Program-made: the position numbers and the translations under genes
In this document: in pieces, positions 5,755-11,731 of the stretch
Layout of the letters: each line of letters begins with the position of its first letter
Numbering within the stretch: the first letter of the stretch is position 1
DNA from: Syntrophales bacterium
GTDB taxonomy: Bacteria; Desulfobacterota; Syntrophia; Syntrophales; UBA5619
DNA: 11,731 bases
Direction: 5' to 3'
Assembly (NCBI GenBank): GCA_028712015.1
Contig: JAQTRB010000033.1
Location: 1 to 11,731, forward strand
The notes under the pieces: generated by a model
Told to the model about the DNA's origin: nothing
Database searches by the model: none
Seen by the model: the letters and a program-made list of their open reading frames with translations, nothing else

Positions 5755-6518
5755 ATCATACAAACCTCATCCGGTTTCGGTTTTGTTCGCAGATAACGGG
5801 TTGCCGTATAGAGCAGCAGCGCGGTAAAAACGAGACGCAAACCGGTCTCCGGCATGAGGTGGGCGGTACTGCCGCCCGCGTAAACCCCGGCGAGCACCCC
5901 GACGATCAGTCCCGGCAGCAGGGTCGTCCGCGTGTTTCCCGCCTTCCAGTGGGTCCACGCCCCGACGGTCGAAGCCGGAATCATGGCCAGCAATGAAACC
6001 CCCTGCGCCGTGTGCTGCGAAATGCCTGCAAAGAGCACCATCATCGGCACCATGAAGATCCCCCCGCCCACCCCCATCATCCCGGAGATGAAACCGGTTA
6101 GGACGCCCAAGACGATCAGAACGGACCAGCGGATCCAGGCCGGGGATGAAGCGTCCACGACCTGAGGGAGAAAGGGCTTCAAAACAAGGAGGAGGGAAAT
6201 AAACAGCAGGAAACAACCGAAATACCGCTTCAGCTTCCATTCCGGCAGAAAACAACAGTACTTCGTACCGAAACGGACCGTGCAGAGGGCCATCGCCGCC
6301 AGCAGCGCGGAGGCCGAAATGTCCGCCGAACCCTGGAGATAGTAGATGAACGATCCCGCCACGGCGGTAAAAACGACGGCCACGAGGCTGGTACCGTGCG
6401 CCTCCTGCTGCCGGAATCGGAGAATCTCCGTCATCAGCGGAATCATGATCACCCCGCCGCCCACGCCGACGAGACCGCCCATCACCCCGGCCACCAGGCC
6501 TATCCAAAGACCGGCCAT
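5736..6518 (-). CDS. TauE/SafE family (DUF81) membrane permease
   Basis: A 260-residue polytopic membrane protein with the two-repeat design of the TauE/SafE family: GLVGVGGGVIMIPLM (residues 15-29) and GMMGVGGGIFMVPMM (146-160) are the matching repeat motifs, each opening a four-helix half. About eight helices are expected. Members export or import small organosulfur or sulfite-type anions, but substrates are known for very few and none can be assigned here. The middle stretch between the halves (residues 79-102) is richer in cysteine (Cys79, 88, 89, 102) and in charge than I expect for the family. ATG at 6518-6516 is the first usable start. GGGGGAG sits only two bases before it, which is close spacing. 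The gene converges on pckG, and its stop (5738-5736) lies in the pckG terminator loop. It diverges from the TVP38-type gene. Confidence 0.87.
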   Translation of the reverse strand: MAGLWIGLVAGVMGGLVGVGGGVIMIPLMTEILRFRQQEAHGTSLVAVVFTAVAGSFIYYLQGSADISASALLAAMALCTVRFGTKYCCFLPEWKLKRYFGCFLLFISLLLVLKPFLPQVVDASSPAWIRWSVLIVLGVLTGFISGMMGVGGGIFMVPMMVLFAGISQHTAQGVSLLAMIPASTVGAWTHWKAGNTRTTLLPGLIVGVLAGVYAGGSTAHLMPETGLRLVFTALLLYTATRYLRTKPKPDEVCMIKNGRE

Positions 6519-6900
6519 CTCTCCCCCAAACTGGACCGACTCTCCCGAAAAAGATCCTCTCGAGATTTCAATCGGACTCCCGAAACAACTCGCAGGTCGG
6601 CGGGTCTACTACATACGAAAATGCCGTGTCAACTGTTTTGTTCGACCGGGAACCCATTCCACAAGCCCCGACTTGCAGGCAAGGACAAGAGGCGCAAGGA
6701 AAAACCAACGGTTTTCATGCCGGGAAGTCCCGCCCCGTGGGCGGGTAACTTCCGAATATCCCGCTTTACAATCGTTGATCCTTTTGTTAGCTTACTATCG
6801 AGAAATCCTGCCGTCAAACCGGCTGGATGAATCAAAGGGGCCCGGGTTGCGCCATCGTCCACGGGGGGAAAAGATCCACGGTCAAACCGGTCACGGAACA
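6519..6900. other. 382-base divergent intergenic region rich in inverted repeats
   Basis: It separates the start codons of the - strand permease and the + strand TVP38-type gene, so it should hold both promoters. A perfect TTGACA box on the - strand at 6632-6627 could be the permease -35, but no good -10 is seen at normal spacing (TAGTAG after 15 bases is the nearest). Three inverted repeats occur in a row: CTTGC/GCAAG at 6672-6683, AAAACC/GGTTTT at 6701-6715, and a long one at 6723-6753. Open frames crossing the region give proline- and arginine-rich, low-complexity translations and do not look coding. Confidence 0.6.
6723..6753. repeat. 13-bp inverted repeat (strong hairpin)
   Basis: GGAAGT-CCCGCCC (6723-6735) faces GGGCGGG-TA-ACTTCC (6739-6753), with loop CGT and a two-base bulge (TA). 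No T-run follows on either strand, and it lies between divergent genes, so it is not a normal terminator. It could be a REP-like dispersed element, a protein-binding palindrome or part of a structured leader RNA. Confidence 0.7.
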
Positions 6901-7587
6901 ATGAACAGAAATGCCGTCCTGAAAATCGTGCTCCTGCTTGCACTGATCCTCATCGGCGCTTTCCTTTTCTTTCATTACGACCTCTACCGATTCTTTGTCA
7001 GTCGAAAAAAAATCGTCCATTTTATCAACTCCTTCGGGCCTATCTCCGTTGTGATCTTCATCGGCCTCCAGATTGTCCAGGTTATGATTGCGCCGATTCC
7101 GGGCGAGATCAACGGCTTCATCGGAGGGTATCTCTACGGCCCCGTGCTGGGAACGATCTACTCGACGATCGGCCTCTCCATCGGCTCGTGGCTCGCCTTT
7201 CTGTTGGCCCGCTGGCTCGGCCTGCCGTTCGTGGAAAAAATCATCAACCCCCGGATCATCCAAAAGTACGATCACTTCATGGAGCACCGGGGCATCCCGA
7301 TCACCTTCATCCTCTTTCTGATCCCCGGCTTCCCGAAGGATGCCCTCTCCTACATCATCGGTCTCAGCCACATGAAATCGACGACCTTTCTCATTCTCTG
7401 CACCGCAGGGCGCCTTCTCGGCACGATCATGCTTTCCATCAGCGGCAGTTGCGCACGCAATGAACAGAACATCGCGATGATGGTCATCCTCGGGATCAGC
7501 GCTCTGATCACCTTTCTGGCCTGGTATTACCATGAAGGGATTCTCCACCTCGTGAGAAGGCATCAGGGGAACAAAGGAGAGGAATGA
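6901..7587 (+). CDS. TVP38/TMEM64 family membrane protein (DedA-like fold)
   Basis: A 228-residue inner-membrane protein. Features: an N-terminal helix (about residues 6-25), the re-entrant motif APIPGEINGFIGGYLYG (64-80), a helix with GLSIGSWLAFLLARWLG (91-107), the second re-entrant motif FLIPGFPKDALSYIIG (139-154), GRLLGT (170-175), and a final helix (about 191-210) before a charged tail. The paired re-entrant loops with Pro, Glu and Asp are the hallmark of the SNARE-associated/DedA superfamily (PF09335), whose members are linked to lipid scrambling or flippase activity and membrane homeostasis. The substrate here is unknown. The reading frame stays open far upstream, but ATG 6901 is chosen because family similarity and hydrophobic character begin there. 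The ribosome binding site is weak (GGA about 6 bases upstream). The CNNM-type gene follows 76 bases downstream and may be co-transcribed. Confidence 0.88.
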   Translation: MNRNAVLKIVLLLALILIGAFLFFHYDLYRFFVSRKKIVHFINSFGPISVVIFIGLQIVQVMIAPIPGEINGFIGGYLYGPVLGTIYSTIGLSIGSWLAFLLARWLGLPFVEKIINPRIIQKYDHFMEHRGIPITFILFLIPGFPKDALSYIIGLSHMKSTTFLILCTAGRLLGTIMLSISGSCARNEQNIAMMVILGISALITFLAWYYHEGILHLVRRHQGNKGEE

Positions 7588-7648
7588 CCGCCTCCTTCGG
7601 GAATCAGCGGTGGGAAACCATCCTGTCCTGGCGGATAGAAATTTTTTT

Positions 7649-7654
7649 AGGAGG
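7649..7654 (+). promoter_or_regulatory. strong ribosome binding site selecting a TTG start
   Basis: AGGAGG precedes TTG 7664 by nine bases. The alternative in-frame GTG 7610 has no comparable site, and its 18 extra residues are polar and not family-like. This makes TTG 7664 the likely start of the CNNM/CBS protein. Confidence 0.75.
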
Positions 7655-7663
7655 TTTTACATC

Positions 7664-8998
7664 TTGGAACTGGTTTTTAATGAATTGTTCCTGATTTTTA
7701 TCCTGATCCTGATCAATGGGTTTTTTTCCGCTTCCGAATTGGCCGTCCTCTCCGCCCGCAAGAGCCATATCGCGAGCCTCGCCGCGTCCGGAAATCCGCA
7801 GGCCCGCCTGATCGAGCAGATCCAGAAGGAACCGCACCGCTTTCTGGCCACCGTCCAGATCGGGGTCACCGTCGTCGGTTCTTTCGCCTCCGCCGTGGGA
7901 GGCGCCGCGGCCATTCAATACCTGAAACCCCTTCTCCAGACCGTGCCTTTCGATTTCATCCGCAATGCCGCGGATCCCCTGGCGATCGCACTCGTCGTAA
8001 TCGGAATTTCCTATCTATTCCTCGTCCTCGGCGAACTGGCCCCCAAAACCATCGGCCTTCAGTACGCCGACCGCCTCGCCCTGGTCGTCGCCCGGCCGAT
8101 CCATATCCTTTCGGTTATCGCCGTAGTCGCCGTCCGCTTTCTCACCCTCTCCAACCGGGCGGTCCTCGCGCTGCTCGGGATCAAACCGAAAGAGGGACAC
8201 GCCTTTGTAACCCGCGAGGAAGTTCAGCAGGTCCTCTCGGAGGGAAGCGAGACCGGCGCCCTGACCGAGACCGAACACAAGTATATCGAAAACGTGTTCG
8301 AGTTCACCCATACCGCCGTCCGCGAGGTCATGGTGCCCCGGACCCGGATTATTGCCCTGAATCTGGAGCTCCCGCGTGAGGATATTCTCCGGACGGTCCG
8401 CGAAAACCTCTACACGCGCTACCCCGTCTACCGGGGCGACATGGACCATGTCATCGGCTTCGTCCACACCAAGGATATCCTGTTGGGCCGAATCTTCACC
8501 GAGGGCGAATTCGATTTGGCCGGGATCGTCCGGAACCCACTTTTCGTTCCCGAGGGGAAAAAGGTCAGCAGCCTGCTCAAGGAAATGCAGCGCAAGCGGA
8601 TACAACTGGCGCTCGTCGTCGACGAATATGGCATCCTGAGCGGACTCGCCACGACGGAAGATCTTCTCGAAGAACTGGTCGGGGAAATCGAGGACGAGCA
8701 TGACGTGGGCGAGACGCGCCGGTTCCAGAAGCTCCCCGACGGCAGCCTGCTGGTGGATGCACTCCTCCCGATCAACGATATCGAGGATCTGTTGAAGGTT
8801 GATCTGGGTGATTTTCTACCGTACGACACGCTGGCGGGGCTGATCCTGGACCGTCTCGGACGGATTCCCGAAAAGGGTGAAAAACTGGAATGGCAGGACT
8901 TCGTTCTCATCTGCGAGGAGGTTACGAAAACGGCCATTCAGAAGGTCCGGATCACCCGGATCGAAAAACCGGTCGATAACGCCGCTCCTGGAAAATAG
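7664..8998 (+). CDS. CNNM-CBS-CorC_HlyC membrane protein ('hemolysin family')
   Basis: From TTG 7664 the product is 444 residues. Domains in order: a CNNM/DUF21 transmembrane domain (about 1-195) with NGFFSASELAVLSARKSHI and VLGELAPKTIGLQ; two CBS motifs (about 205-335), including EVMVPRTRI at 221-229, TRYPVYRG at 251-258 and LALVVDEYGILSG at 315-327; and a C-terminal CorC_HlyC domain (about 350-432) with PYDTLAGLILDRLGRIPEKG. This is the architecture of YfjD/YtfL/YhdP-type proteins. Characterised relatives are Mg2+ (or Co2+, Na+-coupled) transporters gated by nucleotide binding to the CBS pair. The older name 'hemolysin' is historical and not evidence of toxicity. The ion carried here is not shown by the sequence. 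It follows the TVP38-type gene on the same strand. No convincing terminator is seen after it; a six-T run at 9056-9061 has only a 3-4 bp stem before it. Confidence 0.92.
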   Translation: MELVFNELFLIFILILINGFFSASELAVLSARKSHIASLAASGNPQARLIEQIQKEPHRFLATVQIGVTVVGSFASAVGGAAAIQYLKPLLQTVPFDFIRNAADPLAIALVVIGISYLFLVLGELAPKTIGLQYADRLALVVARPIHILSVIAVVAVRFLTLSNRAVLALLGIKPKEGHAFVTREEVQQVLSEGSETGALTETEHKYIENVFEFTHTAVREVMVPRTRIIALNLELPREDILRTVRENLYTRYPVYRGDMDHVIGFVHTKDILLGRIFTEGEFDLAGIVRNPLFVPEGKKVSSLLKEMQRKRIQLALVVDEYGILSGLATTEDLLEELVGEIEDEHDVGETRRFQKLPDGSLLVDALLPINDIEDLLKVDLGDFLPYDTLAGLILDRLGRIPEKGEKLEWQDFVLICEEVTKTAIQKVRITRIEKPVDNAAPGK

Positions 8999-9270
8999 AA
9001 GACTCGCCCGATTGATGCGACTTGCGGAATAAACTGTAGCACTATCAGAGGTGACTTTTTTCGAAGATCGGCTGTATTTGTGTCTTCCTGAAGTGTTGTT
9101 CTTCCGATTCAACAAACCCATACCGCTTTTCAGGCGGAAATCGTTGGCATGCCTGACATATTTGGATAATTTTCTCTTGACTCCCTTCTCCTTGCTACCG
9201 TAAAAAAAGCCGTCCTTGAGGAGAAATCGGATCTACGTTTTCCCTATGGATTTCTATACCTCTCTGCGGG
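8999..9270. other. 272-base gap between convergent genes, no gene seen
   Basis: This A+T-richer stretch lies between the ends of the + strand CNNM-type gene and the - strand EamA gene. It contains a + strand promoter-like pair, TTGACT 9177-9182 and TAAAAA 9201-9206 (18-base spacer), with no gene downstream on that strand. The A-run at 9202-9208 reads as seven T on the - strand, about 60 bases past the EamA stop, but has no stable stem before it. No confident terminator or RNA gene is visible. Confidence 0.5.
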
Positions 9271-10143
9271 TTACCGAGGACGGTTGGTCAGCCAGACACC
9301 GGCGATGACCATTGCCGCACCCAGGATCAGGGAGAGGTTGATGGCCTCGCCCAAGAGAAGCCAGCCGAAAAAGACGCCGCTCACCGGGACAAAATTGATA
9401 AAGACCGATGCCTTGGAGGGGCCGATCGCCAGGATGCCTTCATAATACCAGAAAAATCCGAGGACCGTTCCGAAAAAACCAAGGTAGAGGATGCCAAGCC
9501 AATCCACGGCGTAGAAGCCGCCGGCCAGGCCGGGGAGGCCCTCCAGATAGGCCGGCAGGGCGAGGGCGGCCCCGCCGATGAGGCAGGAGTAAGTGACCGC
9601 GGCCAGGGGCGAAAAGTCCTTCATGATCACCTTGCCGATTAGGGAGTAAGTGACCCAGCATACAACGCAGCCTAAAAGGCATAGCTCACCCCAGCCCACG
9701 CCCCCCGTGAAGAGGGAGGCGATATGACCATGGGAGATGACGAGAGTGGCCCCGGCCAAACAGAGGGCGATCCCCGCAAGTTTCCAGGCGTGGAGACTCT
9801 CCCGGAAGAAGAGAACCGAAAAGAGCGAGATCAAGACAGGGTTGCAGGCCACGATGAGCGAGGCGCGGCTGGCGGTGATGCTCTTCAACCCCCAAAAAAA
9901 GAAAACGTTATAGGCGAAGACCCCGGTCATACCCAGAAGGACGGCGGGGAGGACCTGGTGCCGTTTGAGGCGGGGGATTCGTCCTTCCTTCAGGAGGACC
10001 ATGCCGATCAGGAACAGGGAAGCCGTTAGGAAGCGCAGAAAGGACGCGGAATAGGGGAGGACGTGCTGGGCGACGACACGCGCCGCCACAAAGGTCCCGC
10101 CCCAGAAGATCGCCGTCAGGAATAGCTTGATGTAGACCCACAT
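9271..10143 (-). CDS. EamA/DMT-family inner-membrane transporter
   Basis: A 290-residue protein with ten predicted membrane helices arranged as two EamA repeats (about residues 4-135 and 150-287). Repeat landmarks are FLTAIFWGGTFVAARVV (8-24), a conserved NPVLISLFSVLFFRE (101-115) closing the first half, and FVPVSGVFFGWLLLGE (251-266) in the equivalent place of the second half. DMT/EamA proteins export amino acids, metabolites or drugs; the substrate cannot be told from sequence alone. The frame is open for 54 further codons upstream, but that part is arginine-rich and hydrophilic. ATG 10143 is chosen because the first helix begins right there and AAAGGTG lies about six bases before it. A seven-base-pair inverted repeat sits just upstream (10164-10192). 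The gene stands alone, convergent with the CNNM-type gene and divergent from the sensor gene. Confidence 0.9.
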   Translation of the reverse strand: MWVYIKLFLTAIFWGGTFVAARVVAQHVLPYSASFLRFLTASLFLIGMVLLKEGRIPRLKRHQVLPAVLLGMTGVFAYNVFFFWGLKSITASRASLIVACNPVLISLFSVLFFRESLHAWKLAGIALCLAGATLVISHGHIASLFTGGVGWGELCLLGCVVCWVTYSLIGKVIMKDFSPLAAVTYSCLIGGAALALPAYLEGLPGLAGGFYAVDWLGILYLGFFGTVLGFFWYYEGILAIGPSKASVFINFVPVSGVFFGWLLLGEAINLSLILGAAMVIAGVWLTNRPR

Positions 10144-10163
10144 ACCATGCACCTTTGCGGGGT

Positions 10164-10192
10164 GGCAGCGCCGCGCCCTCCATTCCGCTGCC
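10164..10192. repeat. inverted repeat in the EamA leader
   Basis: GGCAGCG (10164-10170) and CGCTGCC (10186-10192) form a perfect seven-base-pair stem around a 15-base loop. It lies about 20 bases before the EamA start codon and would be in its 5' untranslated RNA, or it could be a repressor-type operator. No T-run follows. Confidence 0.5.
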
Positions 10193-10463
10193 GAACCCAA
10201 GGAGCGAGGACTCTCTGCAAAAACAGCCATCCTGTCAAGGGGAAAAAGGCGATTATTATGGTTCATCCGATTCTTGTGTGCTTCCTGAAAATGAGCGACC
10301 GGCAATTTCGATAGAGATCCACCATTTCAAGCTGTACTAACTGATCTTAAGATTTGCATCTTCAAGCAGCAGGTGACAGAAACCTTTGAACTCCACAATC
10401 GCATTGCTTGCTGAAATATTCAATGATTCAGAGGGCAATTTTCTTTTTTCGCAACAATTCCAT

Positions 10464-10492
10464 TTGACATTAAGCATACTTTAGGGCCTATT
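10464..10492 (+). promoter_or_regulatory. candidate promoter of the PAS sensor gene
   Basis: TTGACA (10464-10469) is a perfect -35 box. After 17 bases CCTATT (10487-10492) matches only three of six -10 positions; TATTTG two bases later is an alternative. It would leave a leader of roughly 105 bases before ATG 10605. It is supported by motif and A+T-rich context only. Confidence 0.33.
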
Positions 10493-10604
10493 TGTAAGCA
10501 CATGGAAGCATGGACATGATTGAGAAACAATGGATGGTGATGGAGCAGGCCCTGTTTAATCTCTCCACCTGATTGGAAGATCTCAACACATACGGGATAA
10601 CCTT

Positions 10605-11731
10605 ATGAAAGATCAATCCAAGACAAAGCAGGCTTTGATTCAGGAACTGGATTCTCTAAGACAGGGGATTGAGGAACTGAAAAAATCGAAATCAGAGTGG
10701 GAGAATGAGAGGGACGGATTAAAAAAGAGTGAGGCCCGCTTCCGCAGCTACTTCGATCTGCCTTTGTATGGCATTGCCATTACCTCCCCGGAAAAGGGAT
10801 GGATCGAGGTCAATGACAGAATCTGTTCCATCATGGGCTATTCCCGGGACGAGATCGTCCGCATGACATGGACGGAAATGACGCACCCCGATGATCTTGC
10901 GGCGGATCTCGAACAATTTAAAAGCGTTCTGTCCGGTCAAACGGATCACTACCATATGGAGAAGCGTTTCATCCGGAAGGATGGAAAGATCATCTGCACC
11001 GATCTCTCTGTGGGGTGTGTGCGGAAACCCGATGGCAGTGTGGATCATATCGTTGCCGTGGTCGAGGACATCACGAGCGTAAAGTTGGCGGAAAAGGAAC
11101 TGCAGGCGAGCGAGGAGAAGTATCGTTCGTTCTTTGACAACAGCATTGATGCCGTGCTGCTTACGATACCGGATGGAATAATCCTGGCAGCAAACCCGGA
11201 AGCGTGTCGAATCTTCCAGCGCAGCGAAGAGGAAATATGCCGAATCGGAAGGGCAGGTTTGATGGATCTGACTGATCCGCGCCTGACGGCGGCGCTTGAG
11301 GAACGGGCACGAACCGGCAGGTTTCAGGGCGAACTCACCTTTATCCGCAAAGACGGCACCTCGTTTCCCGGCGAAGTCTCTACGGTCATCTTCAGGGATC
11401 ATGATGGTCAGCTAAAGACGAGCATGATCGTCCGCGACATGAGTGAAAAGCGGAAGAGAGAGCAGGATTACCAGTCACTCTTCCGGGAAATGCTGAACGG
11501 CTTCGCGGTGCATGAAATCATTTGTGACCCACGAGGGAACCCGGTTGACTACCGTTTCCTGACCGTCAACCCGGCCTTCGAGCGGATAACCGGTTTGAAA
11601 GCCAAACATATCGTCGGCAGGACGGTTCTCGAAGTGCTACCGGATATTGAGCGGTACTGGATCGAGACCTATGGCCGCGTGGCCCTGACTGGAGAGCCGG
11701 CCCTCTTTGAAAACTATTCAAAGGCGTTGGA
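10605..11731 (+). CDS. multi-PAS sensor protein, probably histidine kinase (partial)
   Basis: The first 375 residues run off the window end. A lysine/glutamate-rich coiled coil (about residues 5-42) leads into PAS domain 1 (about 43-160; SEARFRSYFDLPLYGIAI, WIEVNDRICSIMGYSRDEI, and the PAC end KRFIRKDGKIICTDLSV...VVEDIT), PAS domain 2 (about 169-285; SEEKYRSFFDNSIDAVLL, ANPEACRIF, FIRKDGTSFPGEVS, IVRDMSEKRKRE) and the start of PAS domain 3 (from about 286; YQSLFREMLNGFAVHEI, VNPAFERITGLKA). No N-terminal membrane segment is seen, so it is probably cytoplasmic. No haem- or FAD-binding residues stand out. Such PAS chains in these bacteria usually end in a HisKA-HATPase_c kinase, but GGDEF or other outputs are possible because the end is missing. 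ATG 10605 is the first start after an in-frame stop at 10557-10559. The ribosome binding site is poor. Confidence 0.88.
   Translation, partial: MKDQSKTKQALIQELDSLRQGIEELKKSKSEWENERDGLKKSEARFRSYFDLPLYGIAITSPEKGWIEVNDRICSIMGYSRDEIVRMTWTEMTHPDDLAADLEQFKSVLSGQTDHYHMEKRFIRKDGKIICTDLSVGCVRKPDGSVDHIVAVVEDITSVKLAEKELQASEEKYRSFFDNSIDAVLLTIPDGIILAANPEACRIFQRSEEEICRIGRAGLMDLTDPRLTAALEERARTGRFQGELTFIRKDGTSFPGEVSTVIFRDHDGQLKTSMIVRDMSEKRKREQDYQSLFREMLNGFAVHEIICDPRGNPVDYRFLTVNPAFERITGLKAKHIVGRTVLEVLPDIERYWIETYGRVALTGEPALFENYSKAL

Larger units (their letters stand above)
10144..10604. other. 461-base divergent intergenic region
   Basis: It separates the starts of the - strand EamA gene and the + strand sensor gene and is visibly A+T-richer than its surroundings from about 10220 on. 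Contents: the inverted repeat at 10164-10192, a ten-base palindrome ATCTTAAGAT (10344-10353), a + strand promoter candidate at 10464-10492, and an 18-codon open frame (10516-10572) described under findings. No tRNA, riboswitch or longer coding frame is recognisable. Confidence 0.55.

Noticed and set aside
5767..6507. 246-codon - strand frame overlapping the TauE/SafE gene in another frame
   Set aside because: Gly/Arg-rich out-of-frame translation of the permease; the other frame carries the membrane helices and repeat motifs.
6346..6900. In-frame 185-codon extension upstream of the TVP38-type gene
   Set aside because: It crosses the palindromic intergenic region and enters the permease gene antisense; the translation is Pro/Arg-rich and unlike any TVP38 N-terminus.
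9144..9165. TGGCATG...TTGG as a sigma-54 promoter
   Set aside because: The spacing between the GG and the expected GC element is wrong, and the GC dinucleotide is absent.
10144..10305. 54-codon N-terminal extension of the EamA transporter
   Set aside because: Hydrophilic, Arg/His-rich and absent from the family. A plausible ribosome binding site and the first helix point to ATG 10143.
1..11731. Search for CRISPR arrays, insertion sequences, integrases, toxin-antitoxin pairs or defence genes
   Set aside because: No regular repeat-spacer pattern, transposase or integrase motifs, or typical small toxin/antitoxin gene pair was seen on either strand.

Overview
The window is about 11.7 kb of moderately G+C-rich bacterial chromosome with tightly packed, mostly housekeeping and accessory metabolic genes. 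The gene order atpZ-atpI-atpB (the F0 end of a split ATP synthase locus), a GTP-type PEP carboxykinase and a sensor protein with several PAS domains suggest an anaerobic member of the former Deltaproteobacteria (Desulfobacterota, possibly a Syntrophus-like lineage). This placement is inferred from gene content and remembered family features, not from a search.

Layout on the + strand, left side: the 3' end of atpZ (1-179), atpI (139-534) and atpB (534-1199) overlap one another and form the F0 assembly and proton-channel block. The c-subunit gene atpE, which usually follows atpB, is not there. Next comes a three-gene sugar-acid module (1261-3778): an HpcH/HpaI (GarL-like) aldolase, a hydroxypyruvate isomerase (Hyi) and a tartronate semialdehyde reductase (GarR/GlxR). 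It resembles the gcl-hyi-glxR glyoxylate operon with the carboligase replaced by a pyruvate-dependent aldolase. After a strong hairpin follows pckG (3896-5677), GTP-dependent PEP carboxykinase, which ends at a clear intrinsic terminator. In one reading, the aldolase yields pyruvate and tartronate semialdehyde, Hyi brings in hydroxypyruvate, GarR makes glycerate, and glycerate joins lower glycolysis/gluconeogenesis, where pckG links PEP and oxaloacetate. No dehydratase, glycerate kinase or regulator for this module lies in the window.

Middle: a TauE/SafE-family permease (5736-6518, - strand) converges on pckG. Its last codons lie inside the pckG terminator hairpin. It diverges from a TVP38/TMEM64 (DedA-like) membrane protein (6901-7587) across a 382-base region rich in inverted repeats. 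A CNNM/CBS/CorC_HlyC 'hemolysin-family' protein (7664-8998) follows, beginning at a TTG chosen by a strong ribosome binding site.

Right side: an EamA-type drug/metabolite transporter (9271-10143, - strand), an A+T-richer 461-base region without a convincing gene, and the start of a PAS-repeat sensor protein (10605 to the window end) whose output domain is cut off.

I found no tRNA, rRNA, CRISPR array, transposase or integrase. Nothing here is clearly a new defence or mobile system. The most noteworthy points are the aldolase/Hyi/GarR operon variant, the atp block without atpE, and the palindrome-rich intergenic region at about 6670-6755.
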